Shown here piece after piece: positions 14,656 through 22,074 of a DNA stretch of 35,751 nucleotides. The translations under genes and the position numbers were made by a program. The notes beneath the pieces were generated by a model. It saw only the letters and a program-made list of their open reading frames with translations, did not search any database and was not told the DNA's origin. Positions within the stretch are counted from its first letter, which is position 1. Each line of letters begins with the position of its first letter. Origin of the DNA: a virus; the IMG/VR virus record IMGVR_UViG_3300046002_002846, positions 1-35,751 of that record, one strand, 5' to 3'.

Positions 14656-15215
14656 ATCCATTTGAATCATTCTCGCACGGATTAGTAACTAGTAAGATTT
14701 GGCTTTGTGAGGAGTTAGAAAAAGCCATTGGTAATAAAGAATTCCCCATACTTAATATTTTAGGGTGCTGGGACAATTTACTTGCTTTCATGCTGATTAT
14801 AAGAAAACCTAAATATTATAAAATAATAAATGGATATGATTTAAGCGACGAATCTATCAATGCCGCAAATAAAATATGCGATACTTGGTTATATGAATCT
14901 ACTAAAGTTGTTAATAAAGTAGTAGATGTTAATAATATAACTTTCGTTGATAGTAATGAAGTGTTTATTAATTGTAGTGTAGATCAATTTACATCAAATG
15001 AATGGTATGATAATATACCAAATGGCAGTTTGATGTGCATACAATCTAGTGACATGCCTATTGACAATGGCAGATGGGAAATAACTCAAAGTGTATCATC
15101 ACTGGATGAATTGCTTAATAAGTACCCAATGTCAGAACATATTTTTAGTGGGGCACATTTAGTTGAATACTCAAATTGGTCATATACTCGCTTTATGATT
15201 ATTGGCAAAAAATAA
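14652..15215 (+). CDS. SAM-methyltransferase-like partner protein
   Basis: 187 residues. FPILNILGCWDNLLAFMLI resembles a methyltransferase nucleotide-binding strand-loop, and VFINCSVDQFTSNEWYDNIPNGSLMCIQSSDMP looks like the strand-acidic region after motif IV in nicotianamine-synthase-like phage methyltransferases. It is coupled to the PP-loop enzyme by ATGA, so both probably act on the same substrate. Ends before a bidirectional terminator. Confidence 0.6.
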   Translation: MNPFESFSHGLVTSKIWLCEELEKAIGNKEFPILNILGCWDNLLAFMLIIRKPKYYKIINGYDLSDESINAANKICDTWLYESTKVVNKVVDVNNITFVDSNEVFINCSVDQFTSNEWYDNIPNGSLMCIQSSDMPIDNGRWEITQSVSSLDELLNKYPMSEHIFSGAHLVEYSNWSYTRFMIIGKK

Positions 15216-15240
15216 ATTACCAGTTAAATATTTGCCAAAA

Positions 15241-15264
15241 AAATAGGACCCGAAGGTCCTATTT
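15241..15264. terminator. Bidirectional intrinsic terminator
   Basis: AAATAGGACC/GGTCCTATTT stem (10 bp) with CGAA loop, A/T tracts on both sides; ends the plus-strand pair and the minus-strand RNA-repair operon. Confidence 0.9.
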
Positions 15265-15278
15265 TAATTTACGCAGGT

Positions 15279-15737
15279 CTATACATAGATGATTTCAGTA
15301 AACCCTTCTGCTAGCGTAGGTTCTTCCCATCCTGAAATCATGCTTCGCATCACATAGTCTGGAATATTCTTACCAGAACGACTGGCTAAACGCTTGGCTA
15401 ATTCTTCACTTTCAGGGGTACGACACACCACCGCAATATGCTCATAGTTAGGCAGCATGTTGAACTTCTTCTTACGGCTATTCACTGTGGTACTAGTTTG
15501 ATCCCAGATAATGTCTTTGCCCGCAGTTCGTGCAGCTACTACATCCTGAGCCATTAGTTCCACTGCTCGTGGCATGTGTTCTTTGAAAACTTCATTGTAT
15601 GTTTTGCCCATTAGAGTGGCATAATCTTCAACATGATTATCAGTGCTTACAAGAACACAATAAAGGGGCCAGTCTTGTGCTGCAACCCAGGTACTTTTAC
15701 CTGATCCCGGCACGCCAATCAATTGATAACACTTCAT
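15279..15737 (-). CDS. Polynucleotide kinase-like P-loop enzyme
   Basis: The start at 15737 (MKCYQLIG) follows AAGGAAC. GVPGSGKST (residues 8-16) is the Walker A loop, and DQTSTTVNSRKKKFNML (about 94-110) matches the lid region of 5'-kinase domains of T4 Pnk type. The 152 residues correspond to the kinase half only; no phosphatase domain is fused. With the RNA ligase upstream in the same operon it probably phosphorylates 5'-OH RNA ends for sealing. Confidence 0.8.
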   Translation of the reverse strand: MKCYQLIGVPGSGKSTWVAAQDWPLYCVLVSTDNHVEDYATLMGKTYNEVFKEHMPRAVELMAQDVVAARTAGKDIIWDQTSTTVNSRKKKFNMLPNYEHIAVVCRTPESEELAKRLASRSGKNIPDYVMRSMISGWEEPTLAEGFTEIIYV

Positions 15738-15748
15738 TTTATGTTCCT

Positions 15749-15982
15749 TCAAAGCCACTTGCCACTAATTGTGTTTTTTAAACTCTCAATTTCTTCTGCC
15801 GCTTCTTCTAACAATTCGGCAATACGATCTGGTTTACCTTCAGCTACACTTTTGCGGCTTTGAATCTGCCTACGAATCTCTGCCCGCTTACGCAAGCGAA
15901 ATACTAGGCTTTGTTGTTCCACGGGCAAGTGACTTTCATCATTTGCCATGTGTTCCTCAAATCGGTCAAATTCTTCGTTCAT
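15749..15982 (-). CDS. Hypothetical helical protein in RNA-repair operon
   Basis: 77 residues, mostly charged helices (MNEEFDRFEEHM...ELLEEAAEEIESLKN), likely coiled coil. It lies between the RNA ligase and kinase genes with an ATGA overlap to the ligase, so it may be a small accessory of the repair enzymes. No family recognised. Confidence 0.7.
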   Translation of the reverse strand: MNEEFDRFEEHMANDESHLPVEQQSLVFRLRKRAEIRRQIQSRKSVAEGKPDRIAELLEEAAEEIESLKNTISGKWL

Positions 15983-16863
15983 ATTGTCTCCATATAATTA
16001 CGCACCCACTCTAATCGTTCTTGCTCAGTCTTTGCAGTATATGATTCTATGTCAGCTTGGATTGCAGAAAGCAAAGGATAATATTCTTCATCAATTTGCT
16101 TCTTGAAATCCTCACGCATCAACTTGTCTGTTCTTGGATTACGGGCAACCCACTTGGAAGTCAAATAGTATGGGCTCTTGATCTTAAAAGATACTCCGTC
16201 ATCAGTGTAAGCAACAAAACCTTCATGTCGGCATTCCTTAGCCATGTCTTGTAATCGTGCCATATTAGTTATTACGCTTTCTGGAGCAAAACACCCAAAG
16301 CTATATCCAAAGTTTATTAGCGCAAAGGTATCGTGCTGCACTGAGCTATGCCAGATATTTTCACGCCAGCCAAGAATGTACATACCTTCTTTTTCAGGAA
16401 CAATGTGTGGGTCATTCTTATGAACGCACTCAAACATAAAAGTATAACCTTCATAACGCTTACAAACTTCAAGATACCGTGCTTCGTCAATCAGTTCACG
16501 AGCCATGTTAACATAGTCGCCATTGGTGCTACCAGTAGTAGACACCAACAGTTTACCGTTGTAAAATGTACATGCAACCATGAAACCGTTTACTTTGCGG
16601 TAAGCGGTAACCTTTGTATCTGGACTCAACACTGGTGCAGACTTTTCTATACCGTAGTTGTAGATTTTCTGGAATGGATAAGCAATCAGATTAAAGTCTT
16701 TATCAATTACTGATCCACGGCAGTGTTCTAGATACTCGTTCCACAGGTTATCGTAAAAAACTTTTTTGCGATATTTGAGCACAAAGATACCATCACCAGC
16801 AGGCTTCATAGAAACCAACCTTGGATTGTCTTCTACATATTGCTTCAATTCAGTTTTTAGCAT
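15979..16863 (-). CDS. rnlA: RNA ligase (T4 Rnl1-like)
   Basis: The start at 16863 (MLKTELKQYV) is chosen for AAAGGACATC before it. The 294-residue protein has the nucleotidyl-lysine motif KVNG (about 90-93, RKVNGFM), CRGSVI and PYPF-K upstream, FECVHKNDPHIV (motif III/IIIa region), EGFVAYT (motif IV) and FKIKSPYY (motif V). That is the order of T4 RNA ligase 1. It joins 5'-P and 3'-OH RNA ends using ATP, classically to repair nicked tRNA anticodon loops. It overlaps the phosphoesterase gene and sits upstream of the kinase. Confidence 0.9.
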   Translation of the reverse strand: MLKTELKQYVEDNPRLVSMKPAGDGIFVLKYRKKVFYDNLWNEYLEHCRGSVIDKDFNLIAYPFQKIYNYGIEKSAPVLSPDTKVTAYRKVNGFMVACTFYNGKLLVSTTGSTNGDYVNMARELIDEARYLEVCKRYEGYTFMFECVHKNDPHIVPEKEGMYILGWRENIWHSSVQHDTFALINFGYSFGCFAPESVITNMARLQDMAKECRHEGFVAYTDDGVSFKIKSPYYLTSKWVARNPRTDKLMREDFKKQIDEEYYPLLSAIQADIESYTAKTEQERLEWVRNYMETI

Positions 16864-17404
16864 GATGTCCTTTAATTTCACCCTTCATTGCGTCTTTGAT
16901 AGCATCTTCCATTGAGATAGCAATCATACCAGTTGCATCCATCCCCATATCACGACAGCGGAACTTTTCCATTCCACTAGGTCCACCGTGCAAGTGACCG
17001 TGAAAATGTACAGCACCGCGATGCATCTGATCCCACTCAGCAATTGGATAATGAAACATAACAACTTTAGTTCCATTGTAGTTGATATCCAAATACTTGT
17101 GTACTTCTTTAAAGCACTTGCGGAATGTAGGATCGTTCAATGCTTTACGGTCATGATTACCTTCAACTAAAATTTTAATGCCGTTACAACGATTCATGTA
17201 TTCGGCTGCCTTTTGAGCAGGCAAGAATGCTACATCACCCAAAATATAAACAAGGTCTGTGGGTTCAATTAAATCGTTCCATTCTCGAACCATTGCTTCG
17301 TTCATATAATCTACTTCATTGCGAAATCGTGCCCGTGATACCGGACAGAACTTCATAATGTTTTGGTGTCCCCAATGTGTATCAGAGGTTATCCATGTTT
17401 TCAT
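16850..17404 (-). CDS. Calcineurin-like metallophosphoesterase
   Basis: 184 residues with all five metal-binding blocks: SDTHWGH (7-13), GDVAF (56-60), GNHD (82-85), FHYP (117-120) and HGHLHG (135-140). This is a two-metal phosphoesterase. In this operon it could remove 3' or 2',3'-cyclic phosphates left by RNases before ligation; that role is inferred from context. ATGA joins it to the small gene upstream. Confidence 0.88.
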   Translation of the reverse strand: MKTWITSDTHWGHQNIMKFCPVSRARFRNEVDYMNEAMVREWNDLIEPTDLVYILGDVAFLPAQKAAEYMNRCNGIKILVEGNHDRKALNDPTFRKCFKEVHKYLDINYNGTKVVMFHYPIAEWDQMHRGAVHFHGHLHGGPSGMEKFRCRDMGMDATGMIAISMEDAIKDAMKGEIKGHHAKN

Positions 17405-17535
17405 TCTTTTTCTCTTTTCTGTGTGTCACGCTTTTGTGCCTGACGTTCTGTTTTCCAAAATACTCGCTTCCAATCTTTCAAGTGTTTCCACCATTGTGGA
17501 GCGGGGGAAAGTTGACCTTGATGTTTATGAGCCAC
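17401..17535 (-). CDS. Small basic protein (44 aa, GTG start)
   Basis: The GTG at 17535 follows AGGAGAAT. The 44-residue product begins MAHKHQGQLSPAPQWW and ends QKREKE, very basic with WKHLKDWKRVFWK. I recall short proteins with a similar W-KHL...K-FWK pattern in phages and plasmids. Its TGA overlaps the phosphoesterase ATG. Likely RNA- or DNA-binding by charge. Confidence 0.65.
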   Translation of the reverse strand: MAHKHQGQLSPAPQWWKHLKDWKRVFWKTERQAQKRDTQKREKE

Positions 17536-17536
17536 A

Positions 17537-17728
17537 TTATTCTCCTACAAATTCTTTGATACAGGTGAACTTGGTACTAGCAGGAACCCACTTAAAATGT
17601 TCACGCTTATGCTTAACTTTTTCAAAATCAAAGTTAACCATAAACCAGTCTTTGTCGGCACTGAAAGCTACATCACGCATAAATTTTACAACGTGAACCC
17701 AACGTCCGTCAAATTTTGCAACTATCAT
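17537..17728 (-). CDS. Hypothetical protein (63 aa)
   Basis: 63 residues starting MIVAKFDGRWVHVVKFM, beta-rich N-terminus and basic centre (KVKHKREHFKW). AAGGAG precedes the ATG. It lies second in the RNA-repair transcript. No family recognised. Confidence 0.65.
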   Translation of the reverse strand: MIVAKFDGRWVHVVKFMRDVAFSADKDWFMVNFDFEKVKHKREHFKWVPASTKFTCIKEFVGE

Positions 17729-17740
17729 AGTACCTGCTCC

Positions 17741-17962
17741 TTATCTACGTGTTGTCGCTCCTATGCGACTTGCCTTATTCCATGTATATGCTACACCATC
17801 TGGACACTTGCCATCTACAATAGAATCTACACCGAACATACCGCACACTTCAAAATCGTTACTTTTAATGGTGACAAACTCATTCATCAATTTCGCGTGT
17901 TCCATTGCTAAAGCTAGTGACGGGAACGATTGCTCTTTTTCTTTACTTATTACTTGATACAT
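17741..17962 (-). CDS. Hypothetical protein, leaderless (73 aa)
   Basis: ATG at 17962 lies 6 bases after TATAAT, so the transcript would be leaderless. The 73-residue protein starts MYQVISKEKEQSF and has a FEVCGMFGVDSIVDGKCPDGVAYTW centre with two cysteines; it appears to be a small beta-rich domain. It is the first gene of the RNA-repair operon. Function unknown. Confidence 0.7.
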   Translation of the reverse strand: MYQVISKEKEQSFPSLALAMEHAKLMNEFVTIKSNDFEVCGMFGVDSIVDGKCPDGVAYTWNKASRIGATTRR

Positions 17963-17968
17963 AGATGT

Positions 17969-17997
17969 ATTATAGCATAATCACCATTTATTGTCAA
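17969..17997 (-). promoter_or_regulatory. Promoter of RNA-repair operon (leaderless)
   Basis: Minus-strand TTGACA (17992-17997), 17-base spacer, TATAAT (17969-17974), then 6 bases and the ATG at 17962. Confidence 0.9.
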
Positions 17998-18005
17998 TAT
18001 ATGGT

Positions 18006-18027
18006 AATACCCGGCGAACCGGGTATT
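18006..18027 (-). terminator. Hairpin ending the TROVE transcript
   Basis: AATACCCGG/CCGGGTATT, 9 bp, closing a TTCG tetraloop on the minus strand. Only a short U-run follows, but the strong tetraloop hairpin sits exactly between the TROVE gene and the next promoter. Confidence 0.7.
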
Positions 18028-18083
18028 TTAGAGAACATATACGTACTTTCGCAGAGGTATCCGCCGTGTTATAACTATTTAGC

Positions 18084-19499
18084 TTACGCTAAATCGTACC
18101 GACTATTCATCACGGCCTTAAGCATAATTGCCTCGGGGCTAAATGCGTCTGGGTCTGCACCTAATACACTAGCAGCAATTGCTGGAGAGAATCCTGACAC
18201 AAGAGCGGTTCCGCTCTTGTCAAACTTGACTGGAGCGTTTCCGCTTGCATTCAAGTTCCAGAAAACTACCTTAGGCAATTCGTATCCTGCATCAGCATAC
18301 TTACGGGCAATCATTTCCATAGCACTGTCATCATGCTTGACACATTGGTCAAATTGCATATCAGAGAAAATCATCAGTGTTTCAGGCATTTCTGATTGAG
18401 GCACATGATTCTGAACAGCCGTGTTAAGAATTTGAACGAACGCACCATGTAGATTTGTATTCATGCACCAATCAGAACCGACCATTTGGTCAATCTTTTC
18501 ATTGATAGAACCCTTAAGGTTCATCAATCTTGGCTTTTCGCTGAAAGTCAAGAAACAGTCCTTGAACTTACCCTTGTTCTTGTCAGCAAAGTACAATCCC
18601 AATGATACCGCAATTTCTAGGCATGTGGTGTCACCCTTTTGGCCTGCCTTGCAACTCATGGAGCCACTAACATCAACTAGAGGCAACACGCTGGAGTCAC
18701 CAACATAGTCAGGCAATGCATTCCATTGTGCTTCAATAGCACCCAACTCAGTCACTGACCAAGCAGTTACACCGTACCCACCGATACGACCCTTCAACAC
18801 ATCATGCGGGAAGATTGCGCCAGCATTGATCTTCACACCTGCTTCGCCCTTAACCAACTTAGTGATGTACTCAGCATAAGTTGCACCATGACGACCAAAA
18901 GCCTTCTTGTAACGACTATGCGCCACACTTGGAACGTGACTGTAATTGATGTTATCCCAGTCATTGGCACACATTTGTGTTTCAACAACGGTCGTCATAC
19001 CAACCAAAGTTTTACGATATTGCTTTGGGCTCATACCGAAGAAGTCACGAATTTCAGCCGCGATCTTGCCCTTGCGAGGAGTCCATTTTCCTGCAAGGCC
19101 ATTCTTTTGACGCAAGTGATCACCAAGCAAGGTGTAGGCCTTATCCTTCATTTCCTTAGTTTGGAACACTAGCAAATCGTCAAAACGACCAAGTTCAGGC
19201 ACCTTAGTGATAAGGCGAGCGGCATCAGCTGGGTTAGTCTTTTCCAAGTGAGTCAACACTTGACGGAACAATTCACGCTCACCGGCGCCACCACGGACAT
19301 CACGTGCCCATTGAACAATACGCAATGCCAGATCGGCATTTTCAACATAAGCTGCGGTGAATTGAGGGATAATGTTTTTCCCACGACTTGCGCCGATGTT
19401 GTAGAACAAGTCAACACACGAGTTAGCTGTTGACTCACGAGCCTTCATACCATTAGTAGTGCGGGCCTCTTGATTAGCGATTGCTGTTGCGAATTGCAT
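18084..19499 (-). CDS. rsr: Ro60/Rsr-like TROVE-domain RNA-binding protein
   Basis: 471 residues. WARDVRGGAGER (64-75) and KWTPRKG (138-144) fit the TROVE HEAT-repeat ring. DVSGSMS (276-282) is the metal-ion-dependent adhesion site of the C-terminal von Willebrand A domain, the same order as Ro60 and bacterial Rsr. These ring proteins bind Y RNAs on the outer surface and RNA 3' ends through the hole, in RNA quality control. AAAGGAAAC precedes the ATG. A roughly 240-base leader with a structured RNA (E1) and a consensus promoter lies upstream. The RNA-repair operon is immediately downstream. Confidence 0.92.
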   Translation of the reverse strand: MQFATAIANQEARTTNGMKARESTANSCVDLFYNIGASRGKNIIPQFTAAYVENADLALRIVQWARDVRGGAGERELFRQVLTHLEKTNPADAARLITKVPELGRFDDLLVFQTKEMKDKAYTLLGDHLRQKNGLAGKWTPRKGKIAAEIRDFFGMSPKQYRKTLVGMTTVVETQMCANDWDNINYSHVPSVAHSRYKKAFGRHGATYAEYITKLVKGEAGVKINAGAIFPHDVLKGRIGGYGVTAWSVTELGAIEAQWNALPDYVGDSSVLPLVDVSGSMSCKAGQKGDTTCLEIAVSLGLYFADKNKGKFKDCFLTFSEKPRLMNLKGSINEKIDQMVGSDWCMNTNLHGAFVQILNTAVQNHVPQSEMPETLMIFSDMQFDQCVKHDDSAMEMIARKYADAGYELPKVVFWNLNASGNAPVKFDKSGTALVSGFSPAIAASVLGADPDAFSPEAIMLKAVMNSRYDLA

Positions 19500-19586
19500 A
19501 CTGTTTCCTTTCTTAGTTTTTAACAGGTTAATACTAGTTTAATGTCCTAGCAGACACAAATTATGTTGCTGATGCTAACCTAAATT

Positions 19587-19726
19587 TAACAGGATAGTTA
19601 TCTACTTTTTTCTTTTATCGAGGGGAACTGTCGAAACCACTCTATCTACTTAGTCTGGAGTTTGATGTCCAGGGTCAAAGTAGCATTCCAAGTTGATTAA
19701 TTTGATTGCTGCACCTATCCTAAATC
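19587..19726 (-). ncRNA. E1: structured leader RNA, candidate Y RNA of the TROVE gene
   Basis: On the minus strand the element begins TTTAGGATAG-GTG-CAGCAA and ends CTATCCTGTT. The ends pair as AGGATAG/CTATCCT (19715-19721 with 19591-19597). Inside are a CTACTT/AAGTAG hairpin capped by CTGG/CCAG and an arm containing GGTTTCGAC, like a tRNA T-arm. Five relatives in the tRNA array share the stem, the 3-base gap and CAGCAA (see E2-E6). It lies just downstream of the 19744 promoter, where bacterial Y RNA genes are often found. The Y-RNA identity is inference. Confidence 0.6.
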
Positions 19727-19743
19727 TCAGTGTCTAAGCATGT

Positions 19744-19772
19744 ATTATAGCTTAGTTTTGTTTACTTGTCAA
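19744..19772 (-). promoter_or_regulatory. Promoter of E1 RNA and TROVE gene
   Basis: Minus-strand TTGACA (19767-19772), 17-base spacer, TATAAT (19744-19749). The -35 lies within the last codons of the ATP-grasp gene. Confidence 0.9.
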
Positions 19773-20550
19773 CAATTGATTTCCATCGTTTACCCAAAAA
19801 GTTTAAATAAACCTTGGGTTCTAATGCTCTACTGTACAAACCGATTGCCCATGCATCGTTGGTTTCTACTAATGCGGTCTCACCAGTTGATAGTCTCCCT
19901 ACATCTAATGTATACGGGTGATCTGTCTGCATTGCTTCAATCATCTGGTGTACTACAGTGAGTTCCGGCGATAAGGCCTCATCAGGACCATCATCATATC
20001 TTGCTGAACCAACAATCTTATTGTCATCAATGTAATAGCGCCATTCACTAATGAAGTCTACTACATTGCTAACAAAAATCAGTTCCTTGCCACGAGAAGC
20101 CATCACAATATCCCACTGCTCCCTATCATGTTCATCGTACTCTGCTCTATCTTTATCGGGATAGAATATAAATCCATTGAACAACTTTAACTTAGCAGCA
20201 GGCTTGATAAAGATCGGACTTAATGCAGGCACTATTAGTTGTGATTGTAGCATGTTTCGTACATAAATTTCGCTGCGTACAACGATACGCCTGTGTAAGA
20301 ATGAATTCAACACCTTAGGGTATGAGTACCATAAGGGCACCTGGTGAATACCCATAATCTCAAAACATTCTCTTACAAATTCAACACTACCAACAGGCAT
20401 TAAGTCCCCTCGGCATAATTCAGCTTTGAAGTCAAAGAGGGTTTGTAACATTCCCAAACTAGTACGATGTACCTTTGTATTAGTAAGCATACATGCTTGA
20501 CTGATTGTTCGGGTTTCGTATGTACTGATATCTTGTAATAGAACTTGCAT
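19762..20550 (-). CDS. ATP-grasp-like protein (DUF4343 type)
   Basis: 262 residues. FIKPAAKLKLFNGFIF, SNVVDFISEWRYYIDDNKIVGSARYD and YTLDVGRLSTGETALVETNDAWAIGLY match the nucleotide-binding lysine, hinge and metal/phosphate regions of ATP-grasp ligase-like phage proteins. It would ligate a carboxylate to an amine using ATP; substrate unknown. The upstream 254 bases are non-coding and contain hairpins. Its 3' end carries the TROVE promoter. Confidence 0.75.
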   Translation of the reverse strand: MQVLLQDISTYETRTISQACMLTNTKVHRTSLGMLQTLFDFKAELCRGDLMPVGSVEFVRECFEIMGIHQVPLWYSYPKVLNSFLHRRIVVRSEIYVRNMLQSQLIVPALSPIFIKPAAKLKLFNGFIFYPDKDRAEYDEHDREQWDIVMASRGKELIFVSNVVDFISEWRYYIDDNKIVGSARYDDGPDEALSPELTVVHQMIEAMQTDHPYTLDVGRLSTGETALVETNDAWAIGLYSRALEPKVYLNFLGKRWKSIVDK

Positions 20551-20804
20551 ATAATTTAACGGGATGATCGTGCCAATTTGTTTATTTTCTGGTCTGGTTA
20601 ATTAAAGCACCCAGACCCTATCAACAGTTCATGTTGACTATTCACACTCGGTTTTCTGTAGTGAACACATAGCATGTCTTTCCGTGCCGTCATCCATTCC
20701 TTAAGCGTCTATTTCTAGAACAGTATTTCTACTGTGCCCTGCGACCACCTTCTATAGCTTTGAGTTGAGTAGTTTTTTGTATGCTGTAGCCATCCCTAGC
20801 ATTA
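20551..20804 (-). other. Non-coding region with hairpins
   Basis: No convincing gene. On the minus strand it holds GGTCTGG/CCAGACC (7 bp, 12-base loop), CAACA/TGTTG and CAGTA-GAAA-TACTG hairpins. No consensus promoter is seen. It could be a structured leader of the ATP-grasp gene or another small RNA. Confidence 0.4.
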
Positions 20805-21023
20805 TTATCGTACTTGTTTAAGGTACTCTCGTCCAACTAGACCCTTTTCAATTTCCATCAATGCCATAACAGTTGGTCCCGCAGTTGTGGGATGATCTAA
20901 TTTAGACTTATACCCACGCTTGATTTCCTTAGCTCTAGCTGATGCGATTAGCACCATTTCAAACCGATTACCAATCATGTCAACAGCCTCTTGGCTAGTG
21001 TACCTTGCCCTAGATTCAATCAT
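20805..21023 (-). CDS. rpoZ: RNA polymerase omega-subunit-like protein
   Basis: 72 residues that align throughout with bacterial RpoZ: the region VDMIGNRFEMVLIASARAKEI matches the conserved IGNRF-LVL-A-RAR-I, and PTVMALMEIEKGL matches TV-ALREIEEGL. Omega wraps the beta' C-terminus and helps RNA polymerase assembly. A phage copy could replace or displace host omega to alter promoter choice. It lacks the long C-terminal tail of E. coli omega. It overlaps the methyltransferase gene upstream by ATGA. Confidence 0.85.
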   Translation of the reverse strand: MIESRARYTSQEAVDMIGNRFEMVLIASARAKEIKRGYKSKLDHPTTAGPTVMALMEIEKGLVGREYLKQVR

Positions 21024-21565
21024 ACTATCTCCTTTTTAATGCCATAAAAATATAAATCGTGATGCGGCGCACCCACTTGAAATTCATATTCACTAAACAT
21101 ACTGTCAATATCAATGTATTTTCTGAAATCTTGTTCAGTTAAATTTTTGTAATATTCCCAACCATTTGTAACTGTTAACGGACTATCTTGTGGACTAGTA
21201 CGGGTTGTGCCATGCTCACCTCTGCCTGTTGTAGCACAAGACATAAACACCAAACCAGTAGATTTAGTCAGCCTGTACATGTTGTTAAATGTCTCTACCC
21301 AATAGGGGTTATGTTCAAAACACTCACAACTACCTACAGTATCATATGTTTCATTTGGGTAATCTAATCTTTGACCTTCACATACTAAATCAACATCGTT
21401 GCCTGGGCCAACATCAATTCCCAGATAATCACATTCGGTGAAGAATATTCTAATGGTGCCGTTGATGTTTAGACTACCTACTTCTAACACTTTCTTATTA
21501 AAGAAGTGAGTTGGGAACTGTAATTTCAATCGCTGAATAAAATCAAATTGTTGTTGATGGGCCAT
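21020..21565 (-). CDS. Class I SAM-dependent methyltransferase
   Basis: The start at 21565 (MAHQQQFDFIQ) is used; the longer frame would run into tRNA-Gly. The 181 residues contain VLEVGSLNINGT (motif I), YLGIDVGPGNDVDLV (motif II acidic) and YDTVGSCECFEHNPYW (motif IV region), as in Methyltransf_11-type enzymes. Substrate unknown. Small-molecule, glycan or RNA targets are all possible beside the tRNA array. Confidence 0.8.
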   Translation of the reverse strand: MAHQQQFDFIQRLKLQFPTHFFNKKVLEVGSLNINGTIRIFFTECDYLGIDVGPGNDVDLVCEGQRLDYPNETYDTVGSCECFEHNPYWVETFNNMYRLTKSTGLVFMSCATTGRGEHGTTRTSPQDSPLTVTNGWEYYKNLTEQDFRKYIDIDSMFSEYEFQVGAPHHDLYFYGIKKEIV

Positions 21566-21581
21566 ATTATAAATTATTTGG

Positions 21582-21652
21582 AGCGGGATAGGAGAATCGA
21601 ACTCCTGACTAAACCTTGGCAAGGTTTCATTTGGCCATTAAACTAATCCCGC
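21582..21652 (-). tRNA. tRNA-Gly(GCC)
   Basis: Acceptor GCGGGAT/ATCCCGC, anticodon loop TTGCCAA, T-loop TTCGATT, encoded CCA at 21579-21581. All arms fold. Confidence 0.9.
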
Positions 21653-21664
21653 GTACTAACTTGG

Positions 21665-21735
21665 TACCCTGTGACAGAATTGAACTGCCGCAACCGCCAT
21701 GTAAAGACGGAGTTCTACCATTAAACTAACAGGGC
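21665..21735 (-). tRNA. tRNA-Val(TAC)
   Basis: Acceptor GCCCTGT/ACAGGGT, anticodon loop TTTACAT on a CCGTC/GGCGG stem, T-loop TTCAATT, encoded CCA (21662-21664). Confidence 0.88.
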
Positions 21736-21748
21736 TTACTATCTGTGT

Positions 21749-21777
21749 ATTGTACTGCATTTTTTCTATTAAGTCAA
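21749..21777 (-). promoter_or_regulatory. Promoter for tRNA-Val/Gly
   Basis: Minus-strand TTGACT (21772-21777), 17-base spacer, TACAAT (21749-21754). Confidence 0.7.
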
Positions 21778-21824
21778 ATGCTTCTTGCTTATTTCGGGCA
21801 TATTGACTTACTACTTTAAGTTGG

Positions 21825-21909
21825 CGGAAGTGGTAGGATTCGAACCCACGGTGCCTTTCGACACGCCTGATTTCAAGTCAGGCACCTTAGACCACTCAGA
21901 CACACTTCC
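21825..21909 (-). tRNA. tRNA-Ser(TGA)
   Basis: Acceptor GGAAGTG/CACTTCC, anticodon loop CTTGAAA, long variable arm, T-loop TTCGAAT, discriminator G and encoded CCA: a normal class II serine tRNA. Confidence 0.9.
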
Positions 21910-21995
21910 ATTATTCTTTAATACCATATGTAAACACACTACTTGAACCTATGTTTCTCATCGTGTCGGCACAGGCGGAATGTGTTTGCATCTGG

Positions 21996-22067
21996 TCGGG
22001 GCACACGGACTCGAACCGTGATAGACCGGGTAAAAACCGGTTATTCTAGCCATTGAATTATACCCCG
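21996..22067 (-). tRNA. tRNA-Lys(TTT)
   Basis: Acceptor CGGGGTA/TGCCCCG, anticodon loop TTTTTAC on ACCGG/CCGGT, T-loop TTCGAGT, encoded CCA. Confidence 0.85.
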
Positions 22068-22074
22068 TATATGG

